Part shown: piece after piece, positions 32,510 through 40,323 of the stretch | How the letters are laid out: every line of letters starts with the position of its first letter | Numbering within the stretch: position 1 is the first letter of the stretch | Source: Flavobacteriales bacterium | GTDB lineage: Bacteria > Bacteroidota > Bacteroidia > Flavobacteriales_F > PHOS-HE28 | NCBI GenBank assembly: GCA_020635675.1 | Contig: JACJZJ010000002.1 | Coordinates: forward strand, 248,001 to 312,000 | Length of the DNA: 64,000 nucleotides | Direction of reading: 5' to 3' | Position numbers and translations under genes: made by a program | Notes under the pieces: generated by a model | What the model saw: the letters and a program-made list of their open reading frames with translations, nothing else | Database searches by the model: none | Told to the model about the DNA's origin: nothing

Positions 32510-33763
32510 TCAGGCCTCGGACACCCGCAAGGTGTGCAGCCCGTCGGCGTGGTCGTAGCGGATGCGCCAGCCAGCCCCTTCCACGATCTCGCGGGCGATG
32601 GAAAGGCCCAGGCCCACGCTGCGGCCGCTCGGATCGGCCTGCGCGAAACGTTCGAACAACGTTCCGGGATCGACCGTGAGCGGCGCTCCGGAATTGGCGA
32701 TGCGGAATCCTTCGCGCGTGATGGTGATCGTGATCCGCCCGCCGGGCCTGTTGTGTTGCACCGCGTTGCGCACCAGGTTGCCCACGAGCACCTCGGCCAG
32801 CATCGGATGCAGCCGCAACGTACAAGGTCCGGTCGCGTCGATCGTCGCGGTGATCCGCTGGTCCGCGATCGGCCCTTCCAACAGTTCCAGTTGTTCGCGG
32901 AACAACGCCGGCCAGTCCACCATGGCGGGCGGGAATTCCTGGTTGCCGATGCGGGCGAGCAGCAGCATGTTGGATACCGTGCGGCCCAGTCGTTCGCGTG
33001 CATCCAGCAGGCCCGCGAGCATGGTGGAACGCTCCTCATCGAGCCCGGGCATCTGGAGCAGCTCGTCCAATTTCCCCTGCATCACCGCCAGCGGCGTGCG
33101 CAGCTCGTGCGCGGCCTTTTCAGTGAAGCGTTTCTGCGCGGTCATGTCCGCCTGGATGCGGGCCATCATCCGCTCCAGCGCGGCGGCCAACGTGTCGAAC
33201 TCGTCCGTGCCGGAGCGGGGCAGGTCGGGGATGGTGGAGACGTCCGCACGGAAGGTTCCCGTGGCGTCCACGATGCGGTGGAAGGGGCGCCAGAGCCGGT
33301 CGGCCGCCCAGCGGAAGAGCAGGAGATTGCCCACCAACAGCAACACCAGCAGGACACCCATCGTCCCGGCGATGGCCATCACCAGGTCCTCGGTCTCCAC
33401 GAGACTGCGTCCCACCAACAGTACTTGTGGTCCCCGCATCCCATCGGGCATGGGGAACCGTGCAATGCGCCAGGGCACCAGCTCGCCCTCCTCGTCCGTG
33501 TCGGCGATCAGCGTGTCGGCGAAGACCGGCTGTGCGCTGCGCCCGCTCCGCAGCAGGAGCAGTTGGTCCGGCGCCGTGGTCGGAGGCAGCGACTGTCCGT
33601 TCATGATGGCCGCGCGCACGCGCTCCGCATGATGCACGAGGAATTCGTCCACCTGGTCCTTCACGATGGCATTCACCAGCAGGTAGCCGAGCAACGTGCC
33701 CACCACGGCCACGGGAAGCGCCAGGGCCAGTTGGTAGCGGGCGGTGCGTTGCAGCAGCTTCAT
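32510..33763 (-). CDS. sensor histidine kinase
   Basis: The 417-residue kinase has two transmembrane helices (about 11-33 and 127-152) around a periplasmic sensor of about 95 residues, then a HAMP-like linker. The dimerisation domain has His 219 in EKAAHELRTPLA. The ATPase domain has N (NLVRNAVQHN), D/F and G (RSVGLGLSIAREIV) boxes. It overlaps the response-regulator gene by 4 bp. The partner regulator is 33760-34440. Confidence 0.9.
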   Translation of the reverse strand: MKLLQRTARYQLALALPVAVVGTLLGYLLVNAIVKDQVDEFLVHHAERVRAAIMNGQSLPPTTAPDQLLLLRSGRSAQPVFADTLIADTDEEGELVPWRIARFPMPDGMRGPQVLLVGRSLVETEDLVMAIAGTMGVLLVLLLVGNLLLFRWAADRLWRPFHRIVDATGTFRADVSTIPDLPRSGTDEFDTLAAALERMMARIQADMTAQKRFTEKAAHELRTPLAVMQGKLDELLQMPGLDEERSTMLAGLLDARERLGRTVSNMLLLARIGNQEFPPAMVDWPALFREQLELLEGPIADQRITATIDATGPCTLRLHPMLAEVLVGNLVRNAVQHNRPGGRITITITREGFRIANSGAPLTVDPGTLFERFAQADPSGRSVGLGLSIAREIVEGAGWRIRYDHADGLHTLRVSEA

Positions 33764-34440
33764 GGCTGCGACACGAACTTGTAGCCGATGCCGTAAACCG
33801 TGCGGATGTGGTCGCGGCAACCCTTGTCGGCCAGTTTCTTGCGCAGGTTCTTCAGGTGCGAATACAGCATGTCGTTCTGGTCGAAGCGTTCACCCAGGTC
33901 GCCCCAGACATGCTCCACGATGGCGCTGCGCGACAGCACCCGGTCCGTGTTGGCCACCAGGAACAGCAGCAGGTCCATCTGCATGGCGGTCAGCTCCACC
34001 GGCGCACCGTTCACCTCCACGCGCCGCTCCTCCGGCAGCACGCGCAACTCGTCCAGCTCGATCGCCCGGCGCCCGCGGAACCGTTTGCGCCGGAGCAGCG
34101 CCCGCAGGCGCGCCACCAGCTCCGGCAGGTGGAAGGGTTTGGCCAGGTAGTCATCGGCACCGAGGTCCAGGCCGTGCACCTTGTCGTCCAGCGATCCCTT
34201 CGCGGAGATGATCAGCACACCGGTCGACGGATCACGCTCGCGCAGGGCGCGCACGATCTCCAGACCCGATCCGCCGGGAAGTGTGATGTCCACGAGCACG
34301 GCATCATAGTCGTGCGCAGCGACCTTCTCCCGAGCGGAAGGCAGGTCCGTGGCCGTCTCCACGAGGAAGCCCACGTCGGTCAGGTAGTTGTGCAACGACC
34401 GGCGCAGCTCCGGCTCGTCCTCGATCACGAGCAGTTTCAC
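33760..34440 (-). CDS. OmpR/PhoB-family response regulator
   Basis: The 226-residue regulator starts with GTG. The receiver domain has the phosphoacceptor Asp 51 (AVLVDITLPGGSG) with acidic residues at 7-9 and Lys in IISAKGS. The winged-helix domain (LTAMQMDLLLFLVANTDRVL; YSHLKNLRKKLADKG; IRTVYGIGYKFV) is of the OmpR type. Its -7 box ends 4 nt before the GTG, fixing the start. Direct repeats at 34459-34476 suggest autoregulation. Confidence 0.92.
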   Translation of the reverse strand: MKLLVIEDEPELRRSLHNYLTDVGFLVETATDLPSAREKVAAHDYDAVLVDITLPGGSGLEIVRALRERDPSTGVLIISAKGSLDDKVHGLDLGADDYLAKPFHLPELVARLRALLRRKRFRGRRAIELDELRVLPEERRVEVNGAPVELTAMQMDLLLFLVANTDRVLSRSAIVEHVWGDLGERFDQNDMLYSHLKNLRKKLADKGCRDHIRTVYGIGYKFVSQP

Positions 34441-34444
34441 CCCT

Positions 34445-34452
34445 GCAAGCTA
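34445..34452 (-). promoter_or_regulatory. -7 box TAGCTTGC for the response-regulator gene
   Basis: TAGCTTGC on the minus strand lies 4 nt before the GTG start at 34440. Confidence 0.55.
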
Positions 34453-34458
34453 GGTGGC

Positions 34459-34476
34459 GGATCCTGGATGGATCCT
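34459..34476 (-). promoter_or_regulatory. phased direct repeat, probable response-regulator site (copy 1)
   Basis: On the plus strand GGATCCT occurs at 34459-34465 and 34470-34476, exactly 11 bp apart, just upstream of the -7 box. A third GGATCCT is at 34526-34532. The arrangement repeats that before the PepSY-like gene. Confidence 0.6.
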
Positions 34477-34550
34477 GAACGATGGCATCGCGACACGAAC
34501 GCCGGATGCCGGACCGAGCTCGGTTGGATCCTTCCTGATGAAGCGCTCGC

Positions 34551-35273
34551 TCACTCCACCACCACCTGCCGCACGTACCGCTGCCCACCCTGCTCCAACA
34601 CCAGGTTGTACACCCCGGAAGCCACATCCTGAAGCGGGATCGTCAACCGGCCCTCGCCTTTGCGCCGCTGCATCTGAACGCCGCGCATGTCGATGAGATC
34701 CGCCGACCAATCGCCCGGTGGAAGGTCGATCAGCACGAGCCGGTTCGTGGGATCCGCGTGGATCACGGGTGCCTGGACCGCTCGATCGCGGATGCCGGTG
34801 GTCTGGGTGGTGTCGCACCCCTGCGCCGGCGCCTGCCCATAGTCGAACACCACCGAGGTGCAGGGGAATTGCTGGAACCATCCGTTGGGATCCACGATGT
34901 CGGCCGTGGGTGCGTACCACACCGCATCGAAAGGCCCGCTGCCCCAACCGGTGGTATCGAGATTCACGATCAGGTGGGCACCGTCCTTCAGGCCGATCTC
35001 GGTGCTGATGAGGTAGTTCGACCCCATGGGATCGATGATCACGGTACCGCCCGGTTCCACCCAGACCGAGTTCTCGGCACCCGTGAGGTAGAGGGTGTCG
35101 CCCCCGCATACCCAGAAGCAGGTATAGCCCGCATCCTGTGTGGTGGTGCTCGAGACCACGATGGTTGAGGGACTGATCGTCGTGGCGCATCCGCTCAGGA
35201 CGAAACTGCCGCATTGTTGACCATGGGCTGATAGCGCGAGCGGCACGAGCAGGGAGGCGGTGAGCGTTCTCAT
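34551..35273 (-). CDS. secreted protein with T9SS tail, unknown function
   Basis: The 240-residue product has a signal peptide (MRTLTASLLVPLALSAHG). A Cys-containing beta-rich segment follows (TICFWVCGGDTLYLTGA-like; SVWVEPGGTVIIDPMGSNYL) that looks like a short parallel beta-helix. The C-terminus (PTNRLVLIDLPPGDWSADLI; SGVYNLVLEQGGQRYVRQVV) is a T9SS sorting domain. No enzymatic motif is seen. A TAATTTG box lies 18 nt before the ATG at 35273. Confidence 0.7.
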   Translation of the reverse strand: MRTLTASLLVPLALSAHGQQCGSFVLSGCATTISPSTIVVSSTTTQDAGYTCFWVCGGDTLYLTGAENSVWVEPGGTVIIDPMGSNYLISTEIGLKDGAHLIVNLDTTGWGSGPFDAVWYAPTADIVDPNGWFQQFPCTSVVFDYGQAPAQGCDTTQTTGIRDRAVQAPVIHADPTNRLVLIDLPPGDWSADLIDMRGVQMQRRKGEGRLTIPLQDVASGVYNLVLEQGGQRYVRQVVVE

Positions 35274-35290
35274 GGGAGCCTGTTGTGCGA

Positions 35291-35298
35291 TCAAATTA
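35291..35298 (-). promoter_or_regulatory. -7-like box TAATTTGA for the secreted protein
   Basis: TAATTTGA on the minus strand lies 17 nt before the ATG at 35273. Confidence 0.4.
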
Positions 35299-35320
35299 GC
35301 GAACCATCCGCACACCGCAA

Positions 35321-35662
35321 CTAGCGCTTCCTGCTCGCCTTGGCCTCCGGATTGAACGCCAGGCAGCGGTCGATCCAGAACTCGAGGTCGGCCTCGCTGT
35401 CGTAGCCGGCGGGGTCGATCCGGAGGTAGCCCTTCATCGGACGGCCACCGTGCACCATCTGCGTGGCACCTTCACGCTTCGTCAGCTGCTCCACCGCGTC
35501 CGGCCCCACGCGTGCCATGAGCCCGCCCTGGTAGAAGCCGATGCACATCTTGTCATCGACCATGTAGCAGTAGCCGCCGAACATCTTCTTGCCGACCCAC
35601 TGCACCCTGCGCCGGTGCAGGGCCTTGTCGATGCGCTCGAGGAGGTATTCGTCGACGGGCAT
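35321..35662 (-). CDS. TfoX/Sxy N-terminal domain protein
   Basis: The 113-residue product consists of the TfoX N-terminal domain (LERIDKALHRRRVQWVGKKM; FGGYCYMVDDKMCIGFYQGG; LMARVGPDAVEQL). Full-length TfoX/Sxy regulators of competence also have a C-terminal domain, absent here. The stand-alone domain is common and of unknown role. Confidence 0.82.
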   Translation of the reverse strand: MPVDEYLLERIDKALHRRRVQWVGKKMFGGYCYMVDDKMCIGFYQGGLMARVGPDAVEQLTKREGATQMVHGGRPMKGYLRIDPAGYDSEADLEFWIDRCLAFNPEAKASRKR

Positions 35663-35684
35663 GGGCGGGTGTGCGGGCTCGCAC

Positions 35685-35692
35685 CAAAATAC
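35685..35692 (-). promoter_or_regulatory. -7 box TATTTTGG for the TfoX-like gene
   Basis: TATTTTGG on the minus strand lies 22 nt before the ATG at 35662. Confidence 0.45.
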
Positions 35693-35722
35693 CGCTTCAG
35701 CTGATGGGATCGTTACGTTCTC

Positions 35723-36271
35723 TCACTTCACCCCCACACCCTTCTCCGCCAGCGCCACCATCTCGTCGCAGAACAGGATCACCCGCGCCCAGTCGGTGTA
35801 CTCGTGGTCCTGCGTGGTGTCGGTGCTGCCCCCCTCACGCTTCACGATCTGCTTCATCATGAATCGCTTGAAGAAGTCGTACTCGACGTACTTCAACGCT
35901 CCGGCGATCTGCTCGATCCGCTTCGGCGTCCATTGGCAGGCATCCGTGAACTGGCGCGTGATGTCCATTGCCTCCTCCATGGCCTTCGGCTCACCGGAAA
36001 GGATGTGGAGGCACACCGAGAAGAAGGCGTTGGGCCGCGCCTCGATGGCGGCCTTGTTGGCCAGGATGTAGTGCTTCAACGCGGTCGCATAGTGGCCGAT
36101 GTGCACGGACCCGCCGAGCAGGACCAGGTCGAAGTTCTCCGGTGAAGGTGGTGCATCGATGGCGTTGCAACAGGAGACGGCATGGCCGAGCGACTGGAGA
36201 TGGTCCTCCATGGCCCGCGCGATCTTGCGGGTCTGGCCCTCGACGGTGGCGTAGATGATGAGGATGTGCAT
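35723..36271 (-). CDS. flavodoxin-domain protein (HemG-like)
   Basis: The 182-residue product has the flavodoxin FMN-binding loop at the N-terminus (MHILIIYATVEGQTRKIARA) and FDLVLLGGSVHIGHYATALK. The C-terminal part (FDFFKRFMMKQIVKREGGST-like) matches menaquinone-dependent protoporphyrinogen oxidase HemG, which oxidises protoporphyrinogen IX. A HemG role is likely but other flavodoxin-fold enzymes cannot be excluded. Confidence 0.75.
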   Translation of the reverse strand: MHILIIYATVEGQTRKIARAMEDHLQSLGHAVSCCNAIDAPPSPENFDLVLLGGSVHIGHYATALKHYILANKAAIEARPNAFFSVCLHILSGEPKAMEEAMDITRQFTDACQWTPKRIEQIAGALKYVEYDFFKRFMMKQIVKREGGSTDTTQDHEYTDWARVILFCDEMVALAEKGVGVK

Positions 36272-36301
36272 GTTCTTCGGGGATGGGTGGATGCGGGGGT
36301 G

Positions 36302-36309
36302 CGAAGCTA
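36302..36309 (-). promoter_or_regulatory. -7 box TAGCTTCG for the flavodoxin-domain gene
   Basis: TAGCTTCG on the minus strand lies 30 nt before the ATG at 36271. Confidence 0.5.
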
Positions 36310-36363
36310 TCCGGCCCTGCCGATCGCCACACTGATCACCGTCAGACCCGGGTCCGACGCGAC

Positions 36364-36371
36364 TACTTTTG
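36364..36371 (+). promoter_or_regulatory. -7 box TACTTTTG for the VOC gene
   Basis: TACTTTTG matches the full Bacteroidota consensus TAnnTTTG and lies 28 nt before the ATG at 36400. Confidence 0.6.
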
Positions 36372-36399
36372 ATGGCATATCGATCAAGCACCTCCATCC

Positions 36400-36786
36400 A
36401 TGAACCCCGTCGTCCATTTCGAGATGCCCGCCGAGGACCGGCAGCGTGTGAGCAAATTCTACTCCTCCGTATTCGGCTGGCAGATGCAGCAGCTGGGACC
36501 CGAGATGGGCGACTACCTGCTGGCCGGCACCACCGAGGTGGATGCGGACCGGATGATCAAGACGCCCGGCACGATCAACGGCGGGTTCTTCCAGAAGGCG
36601 CCGGACAACGCGCATCCCTCGCTCACCATCGCCGTGGACGACATCCACGCCCATGTGGAGAAGGTGAAGCAGGGCGGCGGCACGGTGCTGCACGAGCCGC
36701 AGGAGATCCCCGGCATCGGCCTCTACGTGTCGTTCCTCGACACCGAAGGCAACCGGGTGAGCATGCTGCAGCCGACGAACAGGTAG
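36400..36786 (+). CDS. VOC-family (glyoxalase-like) protein
   Basis: The 128-residue product is a single vicinal-oxygen-chelate domain (MNPVVHFEMPAEDRQRVSKF; YSSVFGWQMQQLGPEMGDYL; IGLYVSFLDTEGNRVSMLQP). The His near the N-terminus and Glu near the C-terminus are possible metal ligands. VOC proteins include glyoxalases, dioxygenases and antibiotic-binding proteins; no substrate can be named. Confidence 0.83.
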   Translation: MNPVVHFEMPAEDRQRVSKFYSSVFGWQMQQLGPEMGDYLLAGTTEVDADRMIKTPGTINGGFFQKAPDNAHPSLTIAVDDIHAHVEKVKQGGGTVLHEPQEIPGIGLYVSFLDTEGNRVSMLQPTNR

Positions 36787-36824
36787 GCCGGACGAGAGGA
36801 CGCTCCCGGTCCGGGGTCGACGGC

Positions 36825-36832
36825 TATTTTCA
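36825..36832 (+). promoter_or_regulatory. -7-like box TATTTTCA for the DUF1624 gene
   Basis: TATTTTCA lies 4 nt before the ATG at 36837. Confidence 0.45.
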
Positions 36833-36836
36833 CGGC

Positions 36837-38033
36837 ATGCCGACCCTGACCGCCGACGCCGCCGTTCGCCGCCGCATCCTCTCGATCGACCTGCTGCGCG
36901 GTTTGGTGATGGTGATCATGGCGCTGGACCACGTCCGCGACTTCTTCCACTACGACGCCTTCGTGCACGACCCGCTGGATCCGGCGCATACGGGTTGGGC
37001 GTTGTTCTTCACGCGTTGGATCACGCACTTCTGCGCGCCGGTGTTCGTGTTCCTGGCCGGCACCTCGATCTACCTGCAGGGGCTTCGGAAGTCGCGCAGA
37101 GAGCTGACGGGCTTCCTCCTCAAGCGCGGGTTTTGGCTGCTGGTGGTGGAGTTCGTGGTGATCACCTTCGCCTGGAGCTTCCAGCCCGGCTTCCCGCGGC
37201 TGGTGATGCAGGTGATCGCGGCGATCGGTTTCAGCATGATCGCGATGGCGGCGTTGATCCACCTGCCCTACCGCGCGATGCTCGGCCTCGGCCTGCTGAT
37301 CGTGTTCGGCCACAATGTGTTCGACAGCATTCCTTCCACCCACCAGGGGTTCTGGTGGGACCTGCTGCGCAACGGCGCCTTCGCCAGCTACACCTTCGCT
37401 CCAGGGCATTTTCTGCTGATCATCTATCCCATCGTGCCCTGGCTGGGCGTGATGCTCCTGGGGTATGCCGTCGGCAGGTTGTACGCACCGGACTTCGCCG
37501 CACCGGTGCGTAAGCGCCGGTTGCTCCAGCTCGGTCTCGGCGTGATCGCGCTGTTCCTCGTCCTCCGTGGCATTAACGTCTACGGTGATCCTTCGCCCTG
37601 GTCCGTTCAGTCCGCTTCCTGGCGCACCGTGCTCTCCTTCCTGGACGTGACCAAGTACCCGCCCTCGCTGCTTTATCTCTGCATGACCCTCGGTCTGGCG
37701 CTGCTGTTCCTGGCCTATGCCGAGCCGCTCACGGGCCGGTCGGCACAGGCGATCATCGAGTATGGCCGCGTGCCGTTCTTCTATTACGTACTGCACTTCT
37801 ACCTGATCCACCTGACGTGCATGGTGCTCTTTCTTGCGCGGGGCCATGCGTTCTCCGAACACACACCGCCCATCCATGGGGTGGAGTTCCGGTTCCTGAT
37901 CCCCGGTGAAGGCTATCACCTGACCGTGGTGTACTTCATCTGGATCGGCGTGGTGCTGGCGCTCTATCCGCTCTGCCGGTGGTTCAGTCAACTGAAGCAG
38001 CGGAACAAGGCGTGGTGGTTGAGCTATCTGTGA
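36837..38033 (+). CDS. DUF1624 membrane protein, acyltransferase-like
   Basis: The 398-residue protein has about ten hydrophobic helices. The N-terminus (RILSIDLLRGLVMVIMALDH and VRDFFHYDAF) is the signature of DUF1624, related to heparan-alpha-glucosaminide N-acetyltransferase and other membrane acyltransferases. The charged D-x-x-R-G site in IDLLRG and the His in ALDHVRD are the conserved polar residues. Acyl transfer to an envelope sugar is possible, not shown. Confidence 0.82.
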   Translation: MPTLTADAAVRRRILSIDLLRGLVMVIMALDHVRDFFHYDAFVHDPLDPAHTGWALFFTRWITHFCAPVFVFLAGTSIYLQGLRKSRRELTGFLLKRGFWLLVVEFVVITFAWSFQPGFPRLVMQVIAAIGFSMIAMAALIHLPYRAMLGLGLLIVFGHNVFDSIPSTHQGFWWDLLRNGAFASYTFAPGHFLLIIYPIVPWLGVMLLGYAVGRLYAPDFAAPVRKRRLLQLGLGVIALFLVLRGINVYGDPSPWSVQSASWRTVLSFLDVTKYPPSLLYLCMTLGLALLFLAYAEPLTGRSAQAIIEYGRVPFFYYVLHFYLIHLTCMVLFLARGHAFSEHTPPIHGVEFRFLIPGEGYHLTVVYFIWIGVVLALYPLCRWFSQLKQRNKAWWLSYL

Positions 38034-38047
38034 AAGGGAACGCGCGC

Positions 38048-38055
38048 TACCTTCC
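38048..38055 (+). promoter_or_regulatory. -7-like box TACCTTCC for the methyltransferase gene
   Basis: TACCTTCC lies 9 nt before the ATG at 38065. Confidence 0.5.
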
Positions 38056-38064
38056 ACCCGGACC

Positions 38065-39006
38065 ATGAGCGCCCCACCCGCCTGTCCGATCTGCACCCAC
38101 CGGGAAGGCAACACCACTTTCTCCGCATCCGAAAAGATGTTCGGGCTCGGCGGTTCCTTCACCTACCTGGAATGTGCCGGTTGCGGCTGTCTGCATCTGC
38201 TCGATCCCCCCCCGGACCTATCACCCTACTATCCTACCGCCTACTACTCCTATCGGTCGGAACGGCCGGGAACTCCGACACTGCGGGAACGGCTGACGCA
38301 TTGGATGTCGCACCACCTCGCTGCGCACCGGATGGGCACATTCGATCCGATCGGACGGATCATCGCGGGCACGGGCAAGCTCGCCTGGCTACCACGCCTT
38401 CCAAAAGGCTTCCGGTCCAGGGTGCTGGACGTGGGCTGCGGGTCCGGGGCGTTGTTGCTGCTCCTGCAGCGCATTGGGTTCCACGACCTGACCGGCGTCG
38501 ATCCGTTCATCGCCGCGGACATCCACTATCCGAACGGCGTGCGGATCTTCCAACGGGAGCTTGCGGCCATCGATGGACCCTTCGACCTGATCCACCTCGG
38601 GCACACCTTCGAGCACATGGCCGATCCGCTCGCCATGATGCGGTGTATCCGCGAGCGGCTGGCACCGGACGGCGTGGCCGTGATCCGGATCCCCGTGGCG
38701 GATTCGTTCGCCTGGAGGCACTACCGCGACCGCTGGGTGCAACTCGATGCACCGCGGCACTTCTTCCTGCACACGTCGAAGAGCATGGCGCTCCTCGCGG
38801 AGGCGGCCGGACTGCACGTGGATCGGGAGCTGCGCGACAGCACGGCGTTCCAGTTCTCCGGCAGCGAGAAGTATCTGCGCGGACTGCCGTTGAACGCGCC
38901 CGACCCGTTCACTGCTGCGGAGAGGAAAGCGTTCACCGGAAGAGCACGAGCGCTGAACAGGAAGGGTGAAGGCGACACGGCGACCTTCCATCTGCGCCTG
39001 GCCTAG
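38065..39006 (+). CDS. class I SAM-dependent methyltransferase with zinc-ribbon head
   Basis: The 313-residue product has a four-Cys zinc-ribbon at the N-terminus (CPICTH; CAGCGCLHLL). A Rossmann methyltransferase domain follows with the SAM-binding motif RVLDVGCGSGALLLLLQRIG, then GVDPF and DLIHLGHTFEHMADP. This combination is common in methyltransferases of surface-sugar biosynthesis. Substrate unknown. The gene ends 9 bp before the convergent tolC-like gene. Confidence 0.83.
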   Translation: MSAPPACPICTHREGNTTFSASEKMFGLGGSFTYLECAGCGCLHLLDPPPDLSPYYPTAYYSYRSERPGTPTLRERLTHWMSHHLAAHRMGTFDPIGRIIAGTGKLAWLPRLPKGFRSRVLDVGCGSGALLLLLQRIGFHDLTGVDPFIAADIHYPNGVRIFQRELAAIDGPFDLIHLGHTFEHMADPLAMMRCIRERLAPDGVAVIRIPVADSFAWRHYRDRWVQLDAPRHFFLHTSKSMALLAEAAGLHVDRELRDSTAFQFSGSEKYLRGLPLNAPDPFTAAERKAFTGRARALNRKGEGDTATFHLRLA

Positions 39007-39015
39007 GTGAACCGC

Positions 39016-40323
39016 TCAGTGCACCAGGTCACCGGCCAGGCGCCGCAGCTCGGTCTCGGCCACCTTCGCATTGTACCGCGCGGTGACCAGTCGGGACGCG
39101 GCCTCCGCGAAGGTGCTCTGGGCCTCCTTCAATTCGACGATGCTGCTGAGCCCGGCCTGGAAGCGTGCTTCCGCGATGTGCAACACTTCGCGTGCCGCCG
39201 TGATGTTCTCTTCCTCCAGGGTCAGGATCCCCTTGCGGCTCTGCAGGTCGCGCCAGGCCTTGCGCGTGTCGGCGTCCAGTTGCTGGCGTTCGCTTTCCAG
39301 GTCCAGTCCCGCGTTCAACAGATCGAGCTTCGCATTCCTGATCGCGGTGTTGGTACGAAGGCCGTTGAACAGCGGTACCGAAGCGGTGACACCCCAGGTG
39401 TAGCCGAGGTTCTGGTTCAGCAGGATGAAGCTGGCGTTGTTGGTGGAACGCGTGAACTGGTAGGCGCCGTTCAGGTCGATGGTGGGCCAGCGTGTGGCCT
39501 GGGTCGCACGCAGGCCGAGCTCCGCCGCCCGCTGCCGGCTGCCGGAGAGCAGCAGCGTGTTGTTGCCGGCGGTGGCCGCGTTCTGGAGCGCCGCGAGGTC
39601 GGGGTCGTAGCGGATGATCACCGTATCCTCCACCGCGATCGTCGTGGTCGGGGCGATCGTCAATAGGCGACACAACTCCAACTTGGCATTGTCCAGACCG
39701 GCCTGGGCGGAAAGGGCCGCAGAGCGTTGCGCGTTCAGCTGTGTACGCGCCAACAGGACATCGAGCTTCGAGCCGGAACCGTTGTCGAGCCGGCGCTGCG
39801 CAATGGTGCCCACCTCCTCCGCCACCGCGATCTGCTCGTTGATCGCCTCCAACGCCTGCTGCTGCTGTACGACCGTATAGTACGTGCCGATCAGGCCGGA
39901 CAGCACCTCCTCGATGCGCACCTTCAGCGCCAGTTCACCCTCCGTGGTCAGCTCCTCCAACCGCTTCTTCGTGGCGAACATGCCCAGGCCGTCGAACACG
40001 GTCCAGCTCAGGGCCACATTGCCGCTCAGGTTGTCCGACGTGGCACCGGTGCGGTCCACCTCGGTGTTGTTCGACAGTTCCTGCCGCGCATGACCGGTGG
40101 TGGTGGCGTAGGCCCCGTTCAGGTCCACGCGGGGCAGCATGCCGGCGTTGCCGATGGTGTTGTCGTTCGCCGCCTGTTCGGCCGTGTTCCGCGCGATACG
40201 GATGTCGAAGTTGTTCTTCAGCACCAGCTCCACGGCGTGGTCCAATGTGAGCAGGCTGTCCTGGGCCTTCGCGCCGATCATCGCGCAACAGGCGACCGTC
40301 CCGATGATCGCGCGCGCCCTCAT
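39016..40323 (-). CDS. TolC-family outer-membrane channel (system 2)
   Basis: The 435-residue product has a signal peptide (RAIIGTVACCAMIGAKAQ) and two TolC helix repeats (AVELVLKNNFDIRIARNTAE; DVLLARTQLNAQRSAALSAQ; GLSSIVELKEAQSTFAEAAS). It overlaps the RND pump gene by 4 bp. It is the last gene of the second efflux operon. Confidence 0.88.
   Translation of the reverse strand: MRARAIIGTVACCAMIGAKAQDSLLTLDHAVELVLKNNFDIRIARNTAEQAANDNTIGNAGMLPRVDLNGAYATTTGHARQELSNNTEVDRTGATSDNLSGNVALSWTVFDGLGMFATKKRLEELTTEGELALKVRIEEVLSGLIGTYYTVVQQQQALEAINEQIAVAEEVGTIAQRRLDNGSGSKLDVLLARTQLNAQRSAALSAQAGLDNAKLELCRLLTIAPTTTIAVEDTVIIRYDPDLAALQNAATAGNNTLLLSGSRQRAAELGLRATQATRWPTIDLNGAYQFTRSTNNASFILLNQNLGYTWGVTASVPLFNGLRTNTAIRNAKLDLLNAGLDLESERQQLDADTRKAWRDLQSRKGILTLEEENITAAREVLHIAEARFQAGLSSIVELKEAQSTFAEAASRLVTARYNAKVAETELRRLAGDLVH

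Noticed and set aside
36723..38162. 479-codon minus-strand frame opposite the DUF1624 gene
   Set aside because: Antisense shadow; the plus strand has a clear membrane-protein pattern and a -7 box.
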